Shown: positions 27,301 through 33,700 of the stretch, in pieces
How the letters are laid out: each line of letters begins with the position of its first letter
How positions within the stretch are numbered: position 1 is the first letter of the stretch
IMG/VR virus record: IMGVR_UViG_3300042294_004161
Location: 1-64,000 of that record
Origin: a virus
Length of the DNA stretch: 64,000 nucleotides
Reading direction: 5' to 3' (one strand)
Notes under the pieces: generated by a model
What the model saw: the letters and a program-made list of their open reading frames with translations, nothing else
Told to the model about the DNA's origin: nothing
The model's database searches: none
Program-made: the position numbers and the translations under genes

Positions 27301-27435
27301 TTTGATGCTTTAGGACATGATCCTAAAAAAGACGCATATCGTGTGACTTATACAGAATTAATAGCTCCTGTAATTAAATCAATTCAAGAATTAGACGAAA
27401 GATTAAAAATTGTTGAAACTAGATTGGAAATCTAA
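21331..27435 (+). CDS. giant Gly/Ser/Thr-repeat fibre with S74 chaperone domain
   Basis: A 2034-residue fibre. Residues 1-120 form a beta-type attachment domain. About 121-1700 are Gly-x-y triplets (x,y mostly Ser, Thr, Asn), without Pro, in a dominant 24-residue period marked by a triplet lacking Gly (A/R-x-S). Then comes a YadA-like head region with IGxNA/VGxDA repeats (about 1760-1890). The end is an S74 intramolecular chaperone: Ser1915 and Lys1920 in SDCRDKTEIE are the predicted self-cleavage dyad, followed by LRPVSFKKD, HYGLIAQEL and a coiled-coil ELDERLKIVETRLEI. It should trimerise, cut itself and form a long tail or head fibre. Ser/Thr richness makes it a candidate acceptor for the neighbouring glycosyltransferases. 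Confidence 0.88.
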   Translation: MAQVRFLDQVPVGVYNIDPTSGGGTIDIYQNGTLVSSSVPFINFSGSVELTSFDTNGITVYITSSGGSGTGFPFSGSAVITGSLVISGSTQPIVLQTLPVQSGPYVVTYNPETGIIGYVNSTSGTSGLSGSSGTAGVSGTSGTSGSNGSSGNTGISGTSAESGTSGSSGSAGSSGNIGANGTSAASGTSGTSGSSGSNGVTGENGTSAISGTSGSSGSSGTNGITGENGTSAISGTSGSSGSAGSSGNIGASGESAVSGTSGSSGSTGSNGVSGGNGTSGTSGESGSSGSNGESGISGQSATSGTSGSSGSNGETGISGESAISGTSGSSGSAGSSGNIGTNGNSAVSGTSGSSGSAGSNGVAGEDGASATSGTSGSSGSNGTSGDIGINGASASSGTSGSSGSNGSNGVAGENGTSGTSGTSGSSGSNGEAGISGESAISGTSGSSGSAGSNGAVGANGASASSGTSGSSGSNGSNGIVGEDGISAISGTSGSSGSSGSNGSNGVAGENGTSGTSGESGSTGSNGTSGENGASGISGTSGTSGTSGSTGSNGVAGGDGDSAISGTSGSSGSTGSNGIAGENGTSGLSGTSGSNGSNGVSGGNGTSGTSGESGSSGSIGTSGESGISGSSGISGTSGSTGSSGSSGANGTSGISGLSGSSGSSGTSGEDGISGTSGTSGSSGSNGTSGDDGISGTSAISGTSGTSGSNGNSGQNGTSGVSTTSGTSGSSGSIGTSGDASTSGESTTSGTSGSSGSIGTSGNAGESGQSNTSGTSGTSGSIGTSGESATSGTSGTSGSSGTLGSSGSSSESGTSGSSGTSGSSGESGTSGSSGTSGLSGESGTSGSSGTSGSSGESGTSGSSGLSGESRTSGSSGTSGSSGSSGDNGISGISATSGTSGSSGSSGDNGISGISATSGTSGTSGSNGINGDAGTSGISATSGTSGSNGTSGNDGISGTSAISGTSGTSGSNGTSGNNGNAGTSGISSTSGTSGSSGTSGDNGNSGTSAISGTSGTSGTSGSNGVNGENGTSAISGTSGTNGSSGTSGVAGDSGLSRTSGTSGTNGSSGTSGNEGTSGVSALSGTSGTNGSNGIDGIAGTSGVSATSGTNGSSGTSGVAGDSGLSRTSGTSGTSGSSGSNGVTGDDGISAASGTSGTSGSAGTNGEAGINGTSAISGTSGTSGTSGSNGNIGEDGTSALSGTSGSSGSNGTSGNNGASGTSAISGTSGTNGSSGTSGVAGDSGLSRTSGTSGTSGSAGTNGIDGVAGTSGVSALSGTSGTNGSNGIDGVAGTSGISSTSGTNGSSGTNGINGVAGTSGVSAVSGSSGSNGTNGINGNTGTSGVSAVSGTSGTNGSNGIDGVAGTSGVSAVSGTSGSNGTNGINGVEGTSGVSATSGTSGSNGTSGNAGASGASATSGTSGTNGSSGTAGAAGASGASAASGTSGTNGSSGTNGVNGNAGTSGVSAVSGTNGTSGTNGVNGNAGASGVSATSGTNGTNGTTGATGNAGASGESRTSGTNGTSGTNGTSGVNGASGVSAVSGTNGTSGTNGVNGNAGTSGVSAVSGTNGTSGTNGVNGNAGASGVSAVSGTSGTNGTNGANGNAGANGASAVSGTSGTSGTAGNNGNAGGSGVSATSGTNGTSGTTGANGNAGGSGVSAVSGTSGTNGTNGANGAAGANGASAASGTSGTSGTAGTNGLSVNGTAGISGNTFNNQPGFPVLTCNTTQIQSTSLMFFDAGNSRVCTPGDMLIHGVFVGKGPGAIDTNTRVGPGNNFSGNTTGYSNVAIGSNAMKDNTTGANNVAVGKDALLDNTTGASNIGIGRNALYNTNSSNNIGIGTNSSFNNSSGNKNVAIGSSALYSNTTAATSTAIGYRAQLYYNHSNIIAVGSDSLASAANHTVWGNSANDVCNCVYVAWSEVSDCRDKTEIETLSSDLGLNLIRKLRPVSFKKDHRDTYVRECGFKYGEKDGTLAGEKEHYGLIAQELNQALTELDTRFDALGHDPKKDAYRVTYTELIAPVIKSIQELDERLKIVETRLEI
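21695..26430 (+). repeat. 72-bp-period repeat array coding Gly-x-y triplets
   Basis: About 4.7 kb of degenerate 9-bp and 72-bp repeats inside the first fibre gene. Synonymous codons vary freely, but blocks of 60-70 bp recur exactly; for example the block with GTAGCAGGTGATTCAGGTCT occurs near 24466, 24675 and 25033. Long antisense open frames across it are by-products of the repeat composition. Confidence 0.9.
25621..25681 (+). repeat. 61-bp block identical to 32776-32836
   Basis: An identical 61-bp stretch, starting TCAGGTGCAAGTGCGGCCTC, occurs once in each giant fibre gene. This indicates recent exchange between the two repeat arrays. Confidence 0.85.
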
Positions 27436-27465
27436 AATTAAATTAATATATTTTATATCAAATTA

Positions 27466-27476
27466 AATACTTATAA
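27466..27476 (+). promoter_or_regulatory. putative late promoter AATACTTATAA
   Basis: A one-base variant of the late box, 12 bp before the small structural gene at 27489. Confidence 0.4.
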
Positions 27477-27488
27477 TAAAAAATAAAT

Positions 27489-27854
27489 ATGGCACAAACA
27501 GCAATTTTTGGCAAAATCAACCCAGTTATTAGTATTGTTGAACAAACAACATTATTTAATCCTTCTCCAGCATATATTACTGGAGATTACATTACAGCGA
27601 CCGCAAATCCTTATGTCTTAGGAACTAATGAAGTAAATTTCCGTGTATATTATGGAAATTGTACTTTTAATAATGATGGAGAAGTAGTTAGTTTTAAAAG
27701 TATTTATGTTGACAGTGTAAAACTTTCAGGCAGTGCAATTACTAGTTGGGGAGAAGATGATAGTGTTATTTTAGATACTATAGCTACTCAACAAGGTACC
27801 ACAGTTACACAAGTTGTATCTGGTAGTTTAGGAATTGGAGAAATAATATATTAA
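27489..27854 (+). CDS. small fibre-associated structural protein
   Basis: A 121-residue beta-rich protein (AIFGKINPVISIVEQTTLFNPSPAYITGDYITATANPY at the start, SGSLGIGEIIY at the end), weakly charged and without Cys clusters. It follows the first giant fibre behind a late-type box, just as the gene at 35310 follows the second one. A fibre cap, adaptor or chaperone is plausible; no family is recognised. Confidence 0.5.
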   Translation: MAQTAIFGKINPVISIVEQTTLFNPSPAYITGDYITATANPYVLGTNEVNFRVYYGNCTFNNDGEVVSFKSIYVDSVKLSGSAITSWGEDDSVILDTIATQQGTTVTQVVSGSLGIGEIIY

Positions 27855-27887
27855 AAATATTTAAATTAGTTTTAAATTAAAAAAGTT

Positions 27888-28709
27888 ATGATAGAAAAAG
27901 TATTTTATAATAGTTCTATGCCGAGGGCTGGGTCTACTTTAATACAAAATATTTTAGGACAAAACCCAGAAATATATGCTACTCCAACATCTGGTTTATT
28001 TGAGATGATGGCTACCTCTAGAACTATATTTACAGATAGTTTAGAAATTAAAGCTCAAAATGAGCAAGAAATGTTAAATGGCTTTAAAGGCTTCCTTAAA
28101 GGAGGTCTTTATAATTTTTACAATAATATAACTGATAAACCTTATGTAATAGATAAATCAAGAGGATGGAATTCAGAATGGGAATTTATTAATGCTTTTG
28201 ATCCTAATCCTAAAATTATTTGTATGATTAGAGATATAAGAGCAGTATATTCTTCTTTAGAAAAAAAATTTAGAAAACATCCACTACAAGATCATCATTT
28301 AGCTAATTGGGTTAATTTAACAGGTACTACAACTGACAAAAGAATACAATTCTGGTTTACAAACCCACCTATTGGTCCTTCTATGGATAAAATATACCAA
28401 ACATTAATTCAGGGAATACATAAAAATATTTTATTTATTAAGTTTGAGGAACTTTGTTCTGATCCTGATATACAATTAAAAAAAATATATGAATATCTTG
28501 AATTACCATTCTATCAACATGATTTTAAAAATATTCAACAAATAACACATGAGGATGATAAATGGTATGGTATTTTTGGAGATCATATTATTAGGCAAGA
28601 ACTTAAACCTGTAGAAGATGATTATTTAGAGGTATTAGGACCTAATGCTTGTAGACTGATTGTAGAAAATTATGGTTGGTTTTTTAATGATTTTGGTTAT
28701 AAAATTTAA
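27888..28709 (+). CDS. sulfotransferase (PAPS-dependent)
   Basis: A 273-residue sulfotransferase. The 5'-phosphosulfate loop is SSMPRAGSTLIQNIL (PR..GST at residues 12-17). The 3'-phosphate-binding segment is KIICMIRDIRAVYSSL, with Arg and Ser in the usual places. FIKFEELCSDPDIQLKKIYEYLELPF is the typical C-terminal helix of the family. It would transfer sulfate from PAPS to a hydroxyl group of a glycan, protein or small molecule. An APS kinase two genes downstream could supply PAPS. It heads a compact run of five genes up to 30728. Confidence 0.85.
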   Translation: MIEKVFYNSSMPRAGSTLIQNILGQNPEIYATPTSGLFEMMATSRTIFTDSLEIKAQNEQEMLNGFKGFLKGGLYNFYNNITDKPYVIDKSRGWNSEWEFINAFDPNPKIICMIRDIRAVYSSLEKKFRKHPLQDHHLANWVNLTGTTTDKRIQFWFTNPPIGPSMDKIYQTLIQGIHKNILFIKFEELCSDPDIQLKKIYEYLELPFYQHDFKNIQQITHEDDKWYGIFGDHIIRQELKPVEDDYLEVLGPNACRLIVENYGWFFNDFGYKI

Positions 28710-28711
28710 TT

Positions 28712-29680
28712 ATGAAAGTAGGTTATAAATCTAAATTTGATACAGAAATTATTGAAGAAGAATTAGATCAAGAAATCATTTCATTTGATAAGAAAACTAA
28801 ATATTTAGTTTGGCATATTGAAGGAGGATTAGGGAAAAACATAGCAGCTACTGCTCTTTTAAAATCTATTGATGAAACATATCCTGACAGAAAAATAATT
28901 ATTGTAGCCTCATATCCTGAGATTTTTATAAATAATCCATCTGTTTATAGAGTATATAAAGTTGGTATGACTAGTTATTTTTATGATGACTATATTAAAG
29001 ATAAAGACACACTTATATTCAGGCATGAACCTTATTTTCAAACATCACATATTCTTAAACAAAAACATTTAATTGAAAATTGGGCAGATTTATTGGGGGT
29101 TAAATATAAAGGTCATTTTCCTGAAATACATTTTAATCTAGTTCAAAAACAATTACCTCTTAGTTGGCTTAGAGATAAACCAATATTATTATTACAAACA
29201 AATGGAGGTCCATTTTATAATCAAAAACTAAGTTATTCTTGGACTAGAGATATACCATATAATATAGCAACTCAAATTGTTGAAGAGTTTAAAAAAGATT
29301 ATCATATTATTCAAATAATGAGACAAGGTTCTATTCCATTAGAGAATGCTGAAGTTATTGATTATCAAATGAGTAATATGGAATTATTTGGATTAGTAGG
29401 GGTATCTGATAAACGAGTATTAATAGACTCTAGCATCCAACATATAGCATCTGCTTTAAATTTATCATCAACTGTTTTATGGGTAGGAACTTCACCTAAA
29501 AATTTTGGATATACTATTCATTCTAACATAGTATCAAAACCACCAAAAGGTAATACTAAATTAATAGATGCTTATTTATTTGATTATTCATTTGAAGGTG
29601 TACCATATGAATGTCCATATATGGATGTTAATGAAATGTTTGATATTAATGAAATTATAAACTCAATTAAAAACACATGA
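28712..29680 (+). CDS. GT9-like (heptosyltransferase-type) glycosyltransferase
   Basis: A 322-residue GT-B glycosyltransferase. YLVWHIEGGLGKNIAATALLKSI is the N-terminal Gly-rich loop with the ADP-heptose:LPS heptosyltransferase pattern. The donor half has LLLQTNGGP, then MELFGLVGVSDKRVLIDSSIQHIASALNLSSTVLWVGTSPKNFGY, which matches the GT9 sugar-nucleotide site. It starts 2 bp after the sulfotransferase and overlaps the APS kinase (ATGA), so their products probably serve one pathway. The acceptor is unknown; fibre or host surface glycan are the options. Confidence 0.75.
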   Translation: MKVGYKSKFDTEIIEEELDQEIISFDKKTKYLVWHIEGGLGKNIAATALLKSIDETYPDRKIIIVASYPEIFINNPSVYRVYKVGMTSYFYDDYIKDKDTLIFRHEPYFQTSHILKQKHLIENWADLLGVKYKGHFPEIHFNLVQKQLPLSWLRDKPILLLQTNGGPFYNQKLSYSWTRDIPYNIATQIVEEFKKDYHIIQIMRQGSIPLENAEVIDYQMSNMELFGLVGVSDKRVLIDSSIQHIASALNLSSTVLWVGTSPKNFGYTIHSNIVSKPPKGNTKLIDAYLFDYSFEGVPYECPYMDVNEMFDINEIINSIKNT

Positions 29681-30120
29681 TATATTGGCTCACAGGACAA
29701 CCAGGACATGGTAAAACAGTTTTATCTAAAATGTTAAAACATTACATTGAATTAAATGAAAATACAACAGTATTTAATATTGATGGAGATGATTTACGCG
29801 AAATTTTAACTAATAAAGATTATTCTAAACAAGGTAGAGAAAATAACATAAAAACAGCACATTCTATTGCAAGATATTTGGCAAATCAAGGATTTGATGT
29901 TATCGTATCGTTAGTATCACCTTATAGAGAATTAAGAGAAGAATTTAAATCTTTAGGAAATATAACTGAAATATATGTTCATACAACTGAAATTAGAGGC
30001 AGAGAACAATTTCATGTAGAAGATTATGAACCACCATTATCTAATTTTATAGATATTGATACTACTAACCAAACACCAGGACAAAGCTTAAGTACTATTT
30101 TAAATTATATTCATGGATAA
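29677..30120 (+). CDS. cysC: adenylylsulfate (APS) kinase
   Basis: A 147-residue APS kinase, shorter than the usual 180-200. Walker A is GQPGHGKT (7-14), then comes NIDGDDLREIL. The conserved RENNIKTAHSIARYLANQGFDVIVSLVSPYRELREE carries the APS-binding Asn/Arg and SPYR motifs. The C-terminal lid is reduced to REQFHVEDYEPPLSNFIDIDTT. It makes PAPS from APS and ATP. Encoded with a sulfotransferase, it indicates that the phage secures its own sulfate donor. It overlaps both neighbours. Confidence 0.85.
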   Translation: MIYWLTGQPGHGKTVLSKMLKHYIELNENTTVFNIDGDDLREILTNKDYSKQGRENNIKTAHSIARYLANQGFDVIVSLVSPYRELREEFKSLGNITEIYVHTTEIRGREQFHVEDYEPPLSNFIDIDTTNQTPGQSLSTILNYIHG

Positions 30121-30523
30121 TAAAATATGGGATAAAAAATATCATGTAGAATCATCAATGGTTAATGATGAAGATGGATTCGCAATGTTCTTAGGTAGAT
30201 GGCAACCTCTACATGACGGGCATAAAAATTTATTCTCACAAGCATTAAATTCAGATAAAAATATCTGTATTATGATACGTGATACACCAGTAAGTGAAAA
30301 AAATCCATTTACCTCTGAACAAGTAAAACAAAATATTGAAGAATATTATAGTAAGGGTGTAAAAAATGGAAATGTAGTTGTTATGGTTGTACCAAATATT
30401 ACTTCAATCAATTTTGGAAGAGGAGTAGGATATGATATTATAGAACATATCCCACCTACAGAAATTGCTGACATATCAGCAACTAAAATTAGAGAACAAA
30501 TGAAACAAGATGGTAGACTATAA
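30113..30523 (+). CDS. HxGH nucleotidyltransferase
   Basis: A 136-residue adenylyl/cytidylyltransferase-like enzyme. FLGRWQPLHDGHKNLF (His34 and His37) is the H-x-G-H signature, and DISATKIREQM is the ISxTxxR-type motif. The size equals a single Rossmann domain. Its place in the sulfation operon suggests a role in activating sulfate (ATP sulfurylase belongs to the same superfamily) or a sugar or alcohol phosphate. The motif itself is closer to NMN/cytidylyltransferases, so the substrate stays open. Confidence 0.7.
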   Translation: MDNKIWDKKYHVESSMVNDEDGFAMFLGRWQPLHDGHKNLFSQALNSDKNICIMIRDTPVSEKNPFTSEQVKQNIEEYYSKGVKNGNVVVMVVPNITSINFGRGVGYDIIEHIPPTEIADISATKIREQMKQDGRL

Positions 30524-30728
30524 AAGACATATAGCCAAAACCATAAGTTATCGTATCTTAAGTACAGGAATAGGTTTTATAACAATGTGGGTTATAACAG
30601 GCAGTATTAAAATAAGTACTGCCTTTAGTATTATAGAATTAGTATGGAAACCTATCCAATATTATGTTCACGAAAGAATATGGTATAAATGGATAAAATA
30701 CGGAGTTGAATCTAAAGAACAAAACTAA
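30510..30728 (+). CDS. DUF2061 membrane protein
   Basis: A 72-residue protein matching DUF2061: RHIAKTISYRILSTGIGFITMWVITGS, then IELVWKPIQYYVHERIWYKW. There are probably two short membrane helices (about 12-30 and 35-55) with a conserved HERIW end. DUF2061 proteins are often found near APS kinase or sulfate-assimilation genes (recalled, not searched), and here the gene overlaps the nucleotidyltransferase at the end of the sulfation run. The function is unknown; a transport or membrane-tethering role is conceivable. Confidence 0.8.
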   Translation: MVDYKRHIAKTISYRILSTGIGFITMWVITGSIKISTAFSIIELVWKPIQYYVHERIWYKWIKYGVESKEQN

Positions 30729-30748
30729 ATACATTTTGTAAAATTTTC

Positions 30749-30759
30749 AATATTTATAT
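30749..30759 (+). promoter_or_regulatory. putative late promoter AATATTTATAT
   Basis: The box lies 15 bp before the second giant fibre gene and separates it from the sulfation run. Confidence 0.45.
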
Positions 30760-30774
30760 GAAACAATCATATAG

Positions 30775-33700
30775 ATGGCTGAAAATAGAAGTAGTGGAGT
30801 TAATAGGTTAGATAGTCCAGATAAAGGTAGAGGATTTTTTAACAACTCTTTAGGTTTTAATAAAAATAATCTACCTGTAGTTACTCAAGGATGGGAAAAT
30901 TATGTATTAACAATAGATGATACAGGTCTTGTATCTTTAGTTCAAGTATCATCAACAAGCACATCAGGAACAGCAGGTACTTCTGGTACAAGTGGTACAT
31001 CAGGCTCAAACGGTACATCAGGTTCAAGTGGTGCTTCCGGTTCAAGTGGTATCTCAGGTTCAAGAGGTACATCAGGTATAACTGGTTCATCAGGTACATC
31101 AGGTAGCTCATCAGGTACTTCAGGCTCAAGTGGCTCTTCAGGTACAGCAGGTGCAGACGGTCAGTCAGGTTTAAGTGCTACTTCAGGTACCTCAGGCACT
31201 TCAGGATCCTCAGGTACCTCAGGTCTAACAGGTTCATCAGGAATATCTAGAACCTCAGGCAGTTCAGGCTCAAGTGGTACATCAGGTTCCTCAGGTACAG
31301 CAGGTGCAGATGGTCAATCAGGATTAAGTGCTACCTCAGGTACATCTGGTTCCTCAGGCTCTTCAGGTACATCAGGTCTAACAGGTTCTTCTGGATTATC
31401 TAGAACCTCAGGTACATCAGGCTCATCAGGTTCCTCAGGTACAGCAGGTGCAGATGGTCAATCTGGCCTTAGCACTACATCTGGCACCTCAGGTTCATCA
31501 GGTTCAAGTGGTACCTCAGGTTTGGTAGGTTCATCAGGATTATCTAGAACCTCAGGTACTTCAGGCACCTCAGGATCAAATGGATCTTCAGGTACAGCAG
31601 GTGCAGATGGTCAATCAGGTTTAAGTGCTACATCTGGCACCTCAGGTTCATCAGGTTCAAGTGGTACCTCAGGTTTGGTAGGTTCATCAGGTTTATCTAG
31701 AACTTCAGGTTCAAGTGGTTCATCAGGTTCCTCAGGTACAGCAGGTGCAGACGGACAATCAGGTTTAAGTGCTACCTCAGGTACATCTGGTTCTTCTGGT
31801 TCTTCAGGTACCTCAGGTTTAGTAGGTTCTTCAGGACAGTCTAGAACCTCAGGTACATCAGGCTCAAGTGGCTCATCAGGTACAGCAGGTGCAGATGGTC
31901 AATCTGGACTAAGCTCAACTTCAGGCACTTCAGGATCAAGTGGCTCTTCAGGCACATCAGGTCTAGTTGGTTCATCAGGAATATCTAGAACTTCAGGTAC
32001 ATCTGGTACAAATGGCTCATCGGGTACAGCAGGAGCAGATGGTCAATCTGGATTAAGCGCTACCTCAGGTACATCAGGTACTTCAGGTTCAAGTGGAACT
32101 TCAGGTTTAGTAGGTTCTTCTGGTTTATCTAGAACATCTGGTGCTTCAGGTACATCAGGTACTTCTGGTACTAATGGTTCAAGTGGTACAGCAGGTGCAG
32201 ACGGTCAGTCAGGTTTAAGTGCTACCTCAGGTACAAGTGGAACTTCAGGTTCAAGTGGTACATCAGGACTAGTAGGTTCCTCAGGACTATCTAGAACATC
32301 AGGTACCTCAGGTACCTCAGGTTCTTCAGGTACATCAGGAACAAATGGTTCTTCTGGTACTTCAGGAAATGCTGGAGTTTCAGGAGTAAGCTCAACTTCA
32401 GGCACTTCAGGTACCTCAGGATCATCAGGTACATCAGGTCTAGCTAGAAGTTCAGGTACTTCAGGTAGTTCAGGTACAAGTGGTACATCAGGAGATATAG
32501 GTTCCTCAGGTGCCAGTGCAGCTTCAGGAACCTCAGGTACAAATGGCTCAAATGGTACCTCAGGTAATGCAGGTGTCTCAGGTGTAAGTTCTACCTCAGG
32601 TACAAGTGGTACATCAGGTTCTTCAGGTACATCAGGTTTAGCTAGAACTTCAGGTACCTCAGGTACCTCAGGTTCTTCAGGTACATCTGGTGATATTGGG
32701 ACAAGTGGTACAAGTACAGTCTCAGGTACCTCAGGTACCTCAGGTTCAAGTGGTACATCAGGAGATATAGGCACTTCAGGTGCAAGTGCGGCCTCAGGTA
32801 CCTCAGGTACTAATGGCTCTTCAGGTACAAATGGAGCAATAGGTACTTCAGGAGCCAGTGCCACCTCAGGTACTTCAGGATCCTCAGGTACAAATGGTAA
32901 TGCAGGTGTCTCAGGTGTTAGTTCAACCTCAGGTACTTCAGGTACCTCAGGTTCTTCAGGTACATCTGGTCTATCCCAAAGTTCAGGCACTTCAGGCACC
33001 TCAGGTTCTTCAGGTACATCTGGTGATGCAGGAGCTTCAGGTTTATCTAGAACCTCAGGTACTTCAGGCACTTCAGGATCAAATGGTACCTCAGGTAACG
33101 CTGGAGCCTCAGGTGCAAGTGCCACCTCAGGTACCTCAGGTACTAATGGATCTTCAGGTACAAATGGAGCAATAGGTACTTCAGGAACAAGTGCAGCCTC
33201 AGGTACCTCAGGTACAAACGGATCCTCAGGCACAAATGGTAACGCAGGTGTTTCAGGTGTAAGCTCTACCTCAGGTACAAGTGGTACATCAGGCTCAAGT
33301 GGCACTTCAGGTTTAGCTAGAAGTTCAGGTTCCTCAAGTGCTTCAGGTACCTCAGGTACCTCAGGTTCAGCTGGTACTTCAGGTATATCATTTAATGGTA
33401 CAAGTGGAATATCAGGTGGTGTATTTACAAACCAACCAGACTTTTTAGTACGAACTACAGGTACTACTACAATACAAAGTGTACCATTCCTATTTGCAGA
33501 TATAACTAATAGTAGGTTGGGTATTGGTACTACTACCCCGAACGCTCTTTTAAGTCTAGGAACATCAGTCCAAGATAATAAAATTTATCTTTACGATGGA
33601 ACCTCAGATAAATACGGTCTAGGAATACGCAGTAATCAACTTATAATTTATAGTGGCGCAGCTGCGGCTTCTACTGGGGGAATTCTTTTTGGCACCTATG

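Noticed and set aside
21695-33400. Regular short repeats that could look like a CRISPR array or minisatellite
   Set aside because: The repeats are in frame, degenerate at third positions, have no unique spacers of constant length and encode Gly-x-y protein.
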